Source of the DNA: Arthrinium phaeospermum
Lineage: Eukaryota > Ascomycota > Sordariomycetes > Amphisphaeriales > Apiosporaceae
DNA: 64,000 nt
Direction: 5' to 3'
Assembly (NCBI GenBank): GCA_006503535.1
Contig: QYRS01000015.1
Span: forward strand, 709,458 to 773,457
The translations under genes were made by a program, and so were the position numbers. Below, in pieces: positions 1-10,146 of this stretch. Each line of letters starts with the position of its first letter. The stretch's first letter is position 1. The notes under the pieces were generated by a model that saw nothing but the letters and a program-made list of their open reading frames with translations, ran no database searches and was not told where the DNA came from.

Positions 1-2420
1 TAATTAATAAAAAATTTAAATTAAACCTTTTATTATTATCTTTTTTTATTTATTATTATTATTTAATAAGTTATTAATTTATATATTTATTATTAATTAA
101 AATAATTAATTAAAAAAAAGGTATTAAAGTTTAAAAAATAATATTTAATTTTAATAATAATTAATTATTAAGCTATTTATTATTTAATATTTATAATAAA
201 AAAGGTTAAAAAGTAATTTCTATTATTTTTTAATAAAAAAAAGTAGTTTTTAATATATAAAATTAATAATAAACGTATTATTATTATAATTCGGTTTTTT
301 TATTAAAAAAGGGTAATTTATATTATTAAAAGGGATATAATTATTAATATTTTTTTCTTTTATTATTTAATTAATAAATTTATAATATTTAATTTTTTTA
401 ATTTTTAATTACTTTTATTCTTACTTTAATTTATTAATTTAAACTTTTTTTATATATATATTTTAATTTATTATTTTATATTTTTATTATAATTATATTA
501 ATTTTTCTTTTTTATTATTTTATATAATTAATTAATATTAATATTATTTATATACTTTTTAATAAGTTTATATATTTTTTAGTTTCTTTATAATTTTTTT
601 TTATTTTATTAACGTTATTATTTTTTTATTTATTAATTATTATTACGTTTAAAAATAAATAATATATCGATTATTTTTTATAAGTTAATAATTACTTTTC
701 GGCTTAATAATAAAAGAATAAAGTTAATAACTTTAATATATTAATTTATTAAATATTAATTTAATTTTTTTATTTTTTATAATATAATATTTATTTAAAA
801 AAATTTAAATAAAACCGGCTTTTACTTTATAATTAATTTCTTTTATAAAAGTTTTAATATAATATTTAAATTAAAAGGATTTAATTTTACTTTTTTAAAA
901 TTATTTATTAAATTTTTTTTAAAAAAGGCGATATTATATATCTTTATTAAATTTATAATAAAATTAAGTTTAAAATAAATTAATTCTTTTTAAATAATAT
1001 AATATTTAAAAAGTTATTAATATTTTTATTTTATTATTTAAAATATTATTAAATTTAATAGTTATAAAAAATAAATAAGGTATAATAATATAAATATTAA
1101 TATAATATAAAAAGAAAAATAATATTTTATTATTTTTAAATTAATATAATTAAAAAAGTTATTTAATATTAATAATCGTTAAATTATAAACTTATTATAT
1201 TTTATTAAATACCTTTTCTATTAAAATTAAGTTTAAATCGATTACCTTTATTTATATTATACTTATTAACGTTAAATTAATAGAAAAAAGAATACTTATT
1301 TTTTTTATTATTAATTACTTTTAATTAAAAAATAAAGGATTAATAAAAAGAATATTTATTAAAATATTTTAAATAATTTAATATTATTTATTTAATTATA
1401 AAAGCGTTAACCTTTTTTTTAAAAGTAATATTATAATTAATTTATTTATTAAATTATAATCCTTAATAAATTTATAGTTAGATTTTAAAAATTATATATT
1501 AATATTTTTTTATTAAAAATAAATCCCTCGCTAATTATAATATTAAATTTTTTATTTTTAAAATTAATAAAATATTACTTATTATTTTATTTTATTTTAA
1601 TAATAATAAATTAATTTATTATAAAATATTTAATTTATATATTAATTTTATTAATATTTTAATTATTTATTAATTAAATATTTAGTTTTATTATAATTTA
1701 TTTATATAAATTAAATTAATTATTTATTAAAAAAAGTTAATTATTAATAAGTAATTAATTAATATTTTTTAATAACGTTTTAAATTAATAAAGTTTAAGT
1801 TGATTTTTTTAAATTTAATTTATTAAATTATTAAAAATCGATATATAAAAGCGGCGTTTTAAAAGTTTATTAATTATTTTTTATAATACGGTTTTATATA
1901 TTATAAACCTTTTTTTTTATAATAATATAACGTATATAATAATAATTTTATCCTTTAACTTTATTAATAAGTATAATTTATTAATTTAATAAAATAACGC
2001 GATAAATAGTTTACCTTTTTTTAATACGTTTAATTAATATTATATCGATATTAAATTAATTCGATTTAAAGTATTTTTAAATTTTAAAGCGATAAATTAA
2101 ATAAAAAAGCGTTATTAATAGCTATTTTAATATTATTTATTTAATTAATAGTTAAAAATACGTTTATTTTATATCGTTAATATTTATTACGCGGCCGTTA
2201 ACTTTATTAACGAGGGAATAAAATTTTTATCGCTTATTATATCGTAATTAAAAATAAACCGGGATAATTTAAATATTTTTAAAAATAATTATTGCAATCG
2301 TTAATTCGTTAAAATATAAAATATATAGTCGCGATTTATCGTTAAATTAGCTATTTTTAATAATATTTTTATTATATTTTAATATTTATTATTTTAAAGT
2401 TTTAAAATATTCCAGCCTTT
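1..2420. repeat. AT-only, RIP-mutated repeat tract (no surviving gene)
   Basis: Almost pure A/T sequence. Reading every line, I find no CpA and only one TpG (1801-1802) before a TTGCAA at about 2292. The rare remaining C/G bases sit in CpG, CpC/GpG and CpT/ApG contexts. Loss of CpA/TpG with relative sparing of CpG is the known signature of repeat-induced point mutation acting on duplicated DNA in Pezizomycotina. CpG becomes slightly more frequent from about 1780 to 2280. No ORF, LTR or terminal repeat can be recognised, so the element type is unknown. Normal base composition returns abruptly at 2410-2440. Confidence 0.9.
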
Positions 2421-3049
2421 TAATTCCTACTAAATTTCAATTTAATAGGCTCGCCAGCTGGCCTGTGCTTGAGCCTACTAGTATTAAGCATTTTCTTACA
2501 TGCATGAGATTTGCTTATGCGATTGCTTATTAGGAGCCGCCCGCATAGGCTCTTCTTGGCTCTAATTTTGCGATCCTCTTCCCCCAGTCGCCTTGCAATC
2601 GTGGTACGATTTTCTATCGGGCGGCCCCCTCTCGAGACTTTTTGACGATTGATCCTGGAGTATCCTAGTTTGTTGCCTCGTTGGGGCCCACCTGCAGTTA
2701 TAGTGAGGTACTCCCATATGTATACCTACACTTCCACGCCCACGTACGTACAGTGCATCTCGGTCTCTCCGTCGCGACTCACTGTGTCGCGCCGTTCATG
2801 TTTGTCATCTATCACTTTCTTACTTCCTTCTGCGGGCGTGCAAAGCGAGGGCAAGGACAAACAAGCATCTACCATCTTATCTCCCCTGCACGATGGGCAA
2901 AAAGCAAATGGAAAACGAACGTCTAGATTTCTCATGTCAACAACGTCTTTTCCCAACTCCTCCCTTCTGCTCTAGACTCGTTTCGCAGTGCCATCTAACC
3001 GCTCGCTAACCCACTTACTTTGGCCAACTGCCGTCCACCACCCCTGCTA
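2421..3049. other. Intergenic edge of the RIP tract, no confident gene
   Basis: Base composition is ordinary again. Between about 2433 and 2640 the minus strand is open for roughly 65 codons, rich in Arg/Lys with a helix-turn-helix-like feel, and reads out into the RIP tract. It could be the unmutated edge of a transposase, but I cannot name a family. The short plus-strand ORFs at 2649-2975 look like chance frames. Confidence 0.5.
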
Positions 3050-3328
3050 CTACTTGCTGCCCTCGCCGCCGTCCTTCTTACGTTGTTGTTGACGCCCGTC
3101 CTTGCCCGTCAGCTTGCGCCAGAGCTTCTCGGACTGCGGCATGTCGCCGGCCGCCCGGCCGTCCGCCACCTTTTGCTTGAACTGGGCGTAGGGGTCCTCG
3201 CCCCGCGCCACCGCCTCCTCGCGCCGCTTCTTGGCCGCCGCGTAGAAGTCGTTGTCGTGGCGCTCCGCGTTGGCGCTGGCCACGGCCCACGCGCCGCCCA
3301 TGGGCGCCGCTGAAGCAGTTGCGGGCAT
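3050..3328 (-). CDS. Small basic hydrophilic protein, unknown function
   Basis: A 92-residue protein starting at ATG 3328 (context CGAAATGCC); the longer upstream frame has only a TTG. Codon use is strongly G/C-ending, unlike the flanking DNA, which supports real coding. It is Ala/Lys/Arg-rich, with a predicted helical central part (residues ~25-45, AAKKRREEAVARGEDPY), a QSEKLWRKL stretch, and a very basic Gln/Lys/Gly tail. There is no signal peptide or membrane segment. I do not recognise the family; such short proteins are common conserved hypotheticals in Sordariomycetes. A short upstream exon cannot be excluded. Confidence 0.55.
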   Translation of the reverse strand: MPATASAAPMGGAWAVASANAERHDNDFYAAAKKRREEAVARGEDPYAQFKQKVADGRAAGDMPQSEKLWRKLTGKDGRQQQRKKDGGEGSK

Positions 3329-4977
3329 TTCGAGAATGGACTCGGCGTGTATCTTTGTGTGGAGCGACAAGGCGTGAGTAGGCGTGCTGTTGTGCGGCGC
3401 AAGATCCTAGATCCCAGGTGGCTGACTGTACGTCGTCTTGTGTGTGTGTGTGTGTGGATAAGGGCTAGTGCTAAGTGCTGTAGTTTCGGCGTTATGCTTG
3501 ACTGTTTACTCTTCATATGCCGAAAAATGCGGTCAGTGTCATTGCCAGAGCGTGCGATGGTCTCTTGGGTATCGCTACGGGCTGGGCGCTTTCAAGGTAT
3601 ATACATGTCATGTTTGTTGTAGTAAACATATATGCCTCCTTCTAACCGGGAGGCGTAGCATCGTCATGTGCTTCCAGCCGCAGCCTAACGCCGTCTTCTA
3701 TCGGCTTGGCAGAAATTGATCGCAGCCACCCATCTCCCCATCTCCCCGTCTCCCCCTCCACCTTATGCCAAGAACGAGGCGTCCCGGCGAGAAGCGCCGT
3801 TCAACGGTTTTCTTCGCTCGGTACATGCAGAACATACAGTCCAACCAGACGTTCAACCAACGTGATCCGCTTATCACGACACTGGCACGCGGCCGAAACG
3901 TGGCTCCCGATGTTACAATGTACTTATGTTCAGGCTCGAGAAACAGAATTCCGGGGTTGAGAGGAAGCGGGGGGATGCCGGCATGCGTCGGCCGAATTAT
4001 AGCACTTTGACCCTCGACAGTCGGGCGAATCCCGCTCCCGATGCCCGTCAAGCCCAGTTCTTATACTGGACCACGACTTACTTAATTAGATCAGCGTCGC
4101 GTCCACAGTATAGTGAGTTTTGATGATGAGCGAACGCACTGTACTTTAGCCTAAGGAGTCGTCTTTATGTAGATGATACACCTAGTTGTGGACCAACTCT
4201 GTCTACCGAGCCACGAGCTATGTGTATGTGGCACCTGGTTCGTGATGCTTCACTGCCGTGTCTGGCTCCAGAAGACCCTCCTCTGTCGGCCTCTTCCAGG
4301 ACCCATCTCTAACGGTCTCTAGCAGCACGGCTCATCGTTGTCTAGACCTCGACTCTTCTTACCCACCCTCCCGTGTGTGTGTGTGTATGTGTGTGTATGA
4401 CGCCAGCCGACGTGTTATTCATTTCTCGCACGTGGGCCAGGTGGGCTTCTGCAGCAACTCTGAAGTCTGGTCTGCTGCACCTATCTGGAGCAGCAATTCC
4501 GAACAGTCTGGTTTACACCGTGTCCGTTGAGCTAATGCACACTCGAGTACCAAATACCCTCACGATGTGACGAGGATGGGACAAGAGGGTCATACATACC
4601 AATGTTCCTGGCCAAAACCACAACTTGACTGCTTGTAAGCTTCCAGAATCACAATCTAATAAGCCTCGACGGGCCCGGCCTGGAACACACTTCACACGAA
4701 TGGTCGTGTGATCCCGACCAGAAACAACACGCACATACAGACTTGGACAGGTAGTATCAGAAAGGGTGTCGTAATACACATACACTACTTTTATTGCGCC
4801 TCTTGCACTTCTTGTGGTATCCGCTATGGCAGACGACAAACTATGATTGTTTACGCCCCCTGAGAAACAATAAACATTGCAATGAACGCCATGATGATGC
4901 TGACTACCCGACCGAAACCAGAGTGCCACATGCCTAAACGAGGTCCTCAAAACGCCTGAAATGCCAGAAAGAAGATC
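3329..4977. other. Intergenic, with two TG microsatellites
   Basis: About 1.6 kb between two minus-strand genes, probably the small gene's promoter plus the RPA34 3' end. It contains (TG)9 at 3439-3456 and an interrupted GT tract at about 4373-4398. The 145-codon minus-strand frame at 4513-4950 has no codon bias or recognisable domain and was not called. Confidence 0.6.
3439..3456 (+). repeat. (TG)9 microsatellite
   Basis: Nine perfect TG units about 110 bp upstream of the small unknown gene's start. Confidence 0.9.
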
Positions 4978-5220
4978 CTAACTCTCCTTTTGGAGTTGCT
5001 TTGCCTTCTTGCCGGTTTTCTTGCTCTTCGCCTTCGTCGACTTCTTCTCCGGCTTCGCCTCCTTCTTTTTCTTCTTATCTTTGTTCTTCTGCTTCTTATC
5101 TCCCTGCTCCTTGGCTTCGGGAGCTGTGACAGAGCCGTCCTGCTCCTGCGAAGCCTGCACCGACTCTGCAGTCTTCATTGATGCCTCTGATCCCTGAGAT
5201 CCCACTGGTGTGGACATATC
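4978..5220 (-). other. In-frame lysine-rich extension downstream of the RPA34 TAG
   Basis: Immediately after the RPA34 stop TAG (5221-5223) the same frame stays open for 80 more codons (GAT, then ATG at 5217) to the next stop at 4978. The product is Glu/Gln/Ser-rich, then very Lys-rich (KNKDKKKKKEAKPEKK and similar). Yeast Rpa34 and its fungal relatives normally end in just such a Lys-rich tail. No good GTRNGT donor lies within about 250 nt upstream, so an intron removing the TAG is not apparent. Alternatives are a real premature stop, readthrough, a sequencing error, or a separate 79-residue ORF (least likely). Confidence 0.6.
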
Positions 5221-7068
5221 CTATTTGCCTCGACCAATCATGGGGGGAGGGATGGGAGTCGTCGAGAGCTTCTTAGCCGACTCGGCCGATTGAGTCGCAT
5301 CCTTCTTGCTCTTGGCCTTTTGCGCAGTGCTAGGAGCCTTGGAAGGGGTGCTGGTCGAGAGAGATGCCGAAGACTGGGGAGCCGGGACCGGGGTGGACTT
5401 CGGAGCCTTGGAAGCCTTTGCCTTGGAAGCTGCAGTCTTTGTGCGTTTGGCAGTCTTCTCGTTCTCGCTGCTCTCTTCACTGCTGGAAGTGCTATCGCTG
5501 CTGTCGTCCTTGGCCGGCTGCTTACGTTTGCTGCCAACAGTTGTCGCGGCCGACTTGGTGGTCTTGGCCTTGGATGACGAAGCCGGCTTAGGGGGCGGGG
5601 CATCAGCCATGTCCACATCTGAATCACTGCCCGACGAAGAGCTGTCCGAGGGGCTCGATTGCTTGGCGCGAGTTGTTTTGGTCTTTGCCTGTGCTGTGGC
5701 TGTGGCAGCAACCTTGGGCGTGGGAACGCCGATGGGCATGAATCGAGGCCGGAGGTTCGGGGGCTGCTCTCTGGCGGGTCTGGTCTGGCGCACATAGTCT
5801 TCTGTAGCCGTCGCGCTGACACTGCTATCACCGCCGAACTCTGCAATGCGACGAAGGTGGACGACCGAATCAACGGCGCTTTTGGCTGTAGACTGATGTT
5901 AGGTACAGATAGATATAATTTGCATCATGGTTCGAGACTTACGTTGCTTGTACTGGTCTCCCGCCTTGCCTGGGATCACCAGCTGGATCTGGGTACTGGT
6001 GGTATACGGCTCAAGATCGATACCATAGGCATCGCCAGCATGCTGCAGCAAAGGGCCGCCGGACTGGGCCTTGCTCAGGTCGATTTCCATATCCTTCAAG
6101 ACAGTGATGGGCAACGAAGCGGGTGCGGTGAAGTACCAGACCTGCTTTCCTTCCAGGTTGGACTTGCTCAGGTAGTCTACGATTTCTTTATCGGGGTTCT
6201 CGGACGAAGCCTTGCGAATCATGAAATCAGAGTTGTTGATCCATGCAGGCCGGCCACTGAGAATAGTATTAGTTAACAGCCTAGGATGTTACGGGGTTTG
6301 GAAATCTGCTTACCCATCGTTCTTCGATTGGACCTCAGCATCAGCTCGTTTCGCCTTCTTCGGAGCCACTGTAGTCTGGGGCTTGTCTACAGCCATAGCA
6401 TCGGCGGCTTCTTCATCATCGTCCGACTCGGAATCGCTCGAGGTATCGTCATCCTTGGCGGCGCTAGCCTTGGACGTTTGCGCAGGCTTCGCGGCAGGTT
6501 TGGCGGCAGGTTGGGAGGGCGCAGCTTTCGACTTCTGAGCCGCGACCTTGGCACCGGCTTCCTCGTCTTCGCTCGACTCTTCGCTGGATTCTTCGCTCGA
6601 TTCCTCGCTTGATTCGGCCTCCTTGGCGGGAGCCTTTGCCGCAGCTGGCTTGGGGGCGCTCTTGGAGGTCACCTTTGCGTCGCTTTTAAGCTTGGTCTTG
6701 GTCTTTTCTGCCTCTGATTCTGACTCGGAGTCGGAGCCAGAGTCGGAGCTGGTACCCGAGCTGGTCTCGGCAGTCTTCTTCTTGGCGGCTGCGGCTGTTG
6801 TGGGCTTCGCGGCGACGCCGTTGACCTTGGCGTCCTTCTTGGTAGCAGGCGCTTTCTGTAACTTGTTGCGCAGAGCCTTGAGCTTCTCCTCGCCGTCGCT
6901 GCCAGAGTCGCTGCTGTCCTCATCGGAGCTATCGTCGGAATCCATAGCCATGTTGGCACTCTTGGGGGCTGGGGCACGCGTCTGCGAAGTGGCAGCTTTA
7001 GCGACCTTGGAGCCCTTGATGTCTTTGGCCATCTTGCTCAGCGAGCCGAGGGCACTTTTGGGAGCCAT
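5221..7068 (-). CDS. RPA34: DNA-directed RNA polymerase I subunit RPA34 (RPA34.5 family)
   Basis: Exons 6314-7068, 5943-6256 and 5221-5885; the introns (57 bp each) have GTAAGY donors and CAG acceptors and restore one frame (577 aa to the TAG). The protein is the Pol I-specific subunit that dimerises with A49 on the Lobe of the enzyme, acting in initiation and elongation of rDNA transcription in the nucleolus. Residues ~1-250 are an acidic/serine-rich low-complexity region with tandem SSEE units (likely CK2 targets) alternating with Ala/Lys. Residues ~252-400 are the conserved domain, with RPAWINNSDF, QVWYFTAPASLPITVLKDME and FMPIGVPTPK. The C-terminal part is Ser/Lys-rich. The frame ends in TAG but continues open as a Lys-rich tail. 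The gene is head-to-head with GRC3. Confidence 0.88.
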
Positions 7069-7721
7069 AGCTAAGGCTGGTAACTGGGTCGCGTGGAATG
7101 TCGGCGATTGAAGGGGCCTCTGTCGACAATGCGCACTTTATTTGCGTCGTCGCGAGGAACCGTGGGGGATGAAGCTTTGCGACGAGAATATGAGATGCAA
7201 GCCAGCTCCGCCGAAAATAAATTTTTGGATGCTCCAATTCGTCGCGTTCAATTGGCGACTACGCGTTTTAAGTGCAATCCAGGGTCTCCACTACAGAAAG
7301 CGGCCTACGCCGAAATAAACTTTTAGGTGCCCTGCATTCACCAACCACCTGTACCATTCATTACTCGATAACGGTTTCTTCACTTGTTTCTCACATCTGA
7401 TCAGGATTCATGAGTATGGCTTTATTGGTATAATTTATTATTATATAGGCTATGAAATCATTATTTGTAACGAACCGGGTTTTGAAAGGATCAGCGATGT
7501 GGCTAAGCATGATGGGAATCTGCAGTGGCAGACCTGCTAGATTCCGACGACAAAGCCCCACTGTCTACACTTAATTTTTGCTGGATAGTACATGTAGGAA
7601 CTTGGGTTGGTTTATTCAACCACTGGATACACCTGTATTCTATCTATTGCCATACGACATCGGAATCAGTAGCTTCTTGTCCACCAGTGTCAACAATTAT
7701 CCAATTGACAGTGGGTTTGCT
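7069..7721. promoter_or_regulatory. Shared divergent promoter of RPA34 and GRC3
   Basis: 653 bp separate the two start codons and contain no gene. Two similar ~23-26 bp elements (7209-7234 and 7308-7330) share the pattern CGCCGAAA(A)TAAAxTTTTxGxTGC. An AT-rich stretch lies at 7431-7450. Both flanking genes act in ribosome production, so coordinated control is a reasonable inference, not a demonstrated fact. Confidence 0.5.
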
Positions 7722-10146
7722 ATGGCTACGAACAAAAGGCGTAAGCTGGAAACTGTGGAACAGCCACCAGGTAATAATGATTCTCATGTTGCACCCTCAT
7801 TACATAGGTGCCGGTTGACTAATACTATGTTTTAGCCCTAAGTGCGTACGCGAGGCTGCGACAAGCAAGACTCGCAGCAGCAGAAGCAGCAGCAGTCGAG
7901 TCAGACAGTCCCGAAGCCGCTTCTGTTACGCCCACTGCTACTGCCACCTCTGAAGCGGAAGGACAAACGACTGAGAAAAGCTCCCGCCGTAGTAGTAAGA
8001 GGCGCCCAAAGTCTCCCCAAAAGCAAGAATCAGTGCCAGCAGAGGAGAATGGCGAGAGCTCCAGGGAGAATCAGGACGACGCGGCCGGCACATGGACGCC
8101 GTACGAGGCTCCTCCGTCTGGGGTAGCCACCAATGCAGAGGCCATCACGCCAGAGAAGAACTCACTTGCGATCCGCCTTTCTAGTTTTCAACCAACTAAA
8201 GCCAACCTCAAGAAGAAAGCTGGAAAGCTTTATTTGCAACTGTCTGGTGGCGAGGTAAGGCGCCCTTGAACCCTTTATATGTATACTGCGCTGACGAAGT
8301 TAGCGTCTTGTCATACTAGGCAACTATGGTGTTCGAGTTGTCTCTGGCGAGGTCACTCTCAACGGTGCTTTGCTGAAAGCTGCAGCAGACAAGACTCACT
8401 GGGTTTGCGCCCCGCAATGCTATGCGCTGCCCGTCTTGCGATGTGCTGACGAGGCCGCTATCGAATTGGCGCCTCACCCTGCCGCCGAAAACCTCGGGAA
8501 GATGGGTAGGCTGTCTCCCCTCTTTCGGCGCATATGGAATGACGAGGCCGTGGCAGAGACGAAGGGCAAGGGCAAACAGTCTCAATCAACGTTTGAACTT
8601 GTAAGTATACACAAGATGCAAATCATGGACTGGCATCTAACAGGTTTTGAAATAGCTCCTGACTTCTGCCGACGTGCCCAAAAAGGCCACGTTGTTTGAC
8701 TTGGTGTCGCCCCCGGAATGGAATCGCAAAATTGATGGATTGGTGGCTGCATCTCGATCGAAGCCGGTGTCTGTTATGGTGACTGGCCCCAAATCATCAG
8801 GCAAATCGACTTTCGGAAGGCTACTGACCAATAATCTCCTCACCTACTACTCTACCGGCTCGAAAAGGAAACACGCTCATGGCATCGCCGTGTTGGATCT
8901 GGATCCAGGGCAACCAGAGTACTGCATTGCAGGACAGATTGGCCTGGTGCATGTCACTGAACCGCTACTTGGGCCGTCCTTCTGCCGGCCCCTTTCCGGA
9001 TCTGGCGTCACCATCTTACGGTCTCATACGCTGGCTTCAATGTCGCCAGCATCAGACACCAGTCTTTACATTGTGGCCGCTATCGATCTGTTTAACCACT
9101 ACCGAAACCGGCTGGGGAACTGCCCCTTGATTATCAATACAGCCGGCTGGGTGCAAGGCATAGGGCTCGATCTCCTCACATCGCTCGTCGACTCATTACG
9201 ACCAACCGACCTGGTTTATATGGCGAATGGTCCTGTTGATATCGTGAGAAGTCTCCAAGAAAGCATGCAGCAAGGCACATTCACGCAGCTACCCTCGCAA
9301 ACATCACAGAACACCTCGAGGACTGCCGCACAATTACGGACCATGCAGACGATGTCGTACTTTCATGCTGAAAGCCAGAGCAAGCCAGGCAATACCCAGA
9401 ACGCCCACGCTACATGGAATCTAAACCCCTTAACGACGGTTGCCCCGTGGCAGATCAGATATTCTGGCCCATCCCGAGGGATCATGGGAATCATGTGCTA
9501 TGGCTATCAGACACCGCCTAGCCTGTTGGCCGATGCTATTAATGGGACAGTCCTAGCTGTTGTCGAGATCGAAAGCCCAATGGCATTCCGATACGGGCTC
9601 TCCGAAGATGCGATGGACCTAGATTCCTCGCATGAGTCCCAGCCGCCTCCCGATAGTCCAAGCCTAACTACGGTGGCAACTCCTGAAGGCCTCCCGTTCA
9701 TTAATGTCGCAACCACATTAGATCCGAAGTATTCGCAGACTGTCGGGCTTGCTCTAGTCCGGGGCATCGATGTTGATAATAACATTATCCAGATCCTCAC
9801 GCCCATCTCAGAGGAGAAGATTGAAGAGGTCAACGAGAAGGGAGGTCAGATTGTGCTTGTTAGCGGCAAGTTCGATCCTCCGAGCTGGGCATACACCGAG
9901 GATTTGTACTATGGTTCCCGTACCGAATCCACGGGCGAGAACGGCAGCGGGGATGTGATGGAGGTGGAAGATGACGAGGAGCTCAATACTCCTTTCGTCG
10001 AGGAGGAGCAGCAAGAAGAAGTCAATCTGGTGTCGACATCCACGCCTTGGATCGAAGTCTTGCGAGGCGCCGAAAAGAGAGGTGCGGCCTCCAAGATGTG
10101 GCGGGTGCGACGGGATCTTGGGCGGACAGGAGCAACCGGCGATTGA
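7722..10146 (+). CDS. GRC3: Polynucleotide 5'-hydroxyl-kinase GRC3 (NOL9/Clp1 family)
   Basis: Four exons, 7722-7770, 7836-8254, 8304-8600 and 8656-10146; introns of 65, 49 and 55 bp; product 751 aa, all junctions in phase. Grc3 is the kinase that, with the Las1 nuclease, processes ITS2 of pre-rRNA; in yeast it is also linked to Pol I termination. Residues ~1-130 are a low-complexity Ala/Ser/Lys segment after a short LSAYARLRQARLA motif. Residues ~156-255 form the N-terminal beta domain (RLVILGNYGVRVVSGEVTL, HWVCAPQCYALPVLR). The P-loop GPKSSGKST is at ~298-306, followed by the kinase-core VLDLDPGQPEY and INTAGWVQGIG. The tail ends in an acidic patch then a basic end. The length suits filamentous-fungal orthologues. 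Confidence 0.93.

Noticed and set aside
4513..4950. 145-codon minus-strand frame downstream of RPA34
   Set aside because: Cys/His/Arg/Val mix with no codon bias; likely 3' untranslated sequence.
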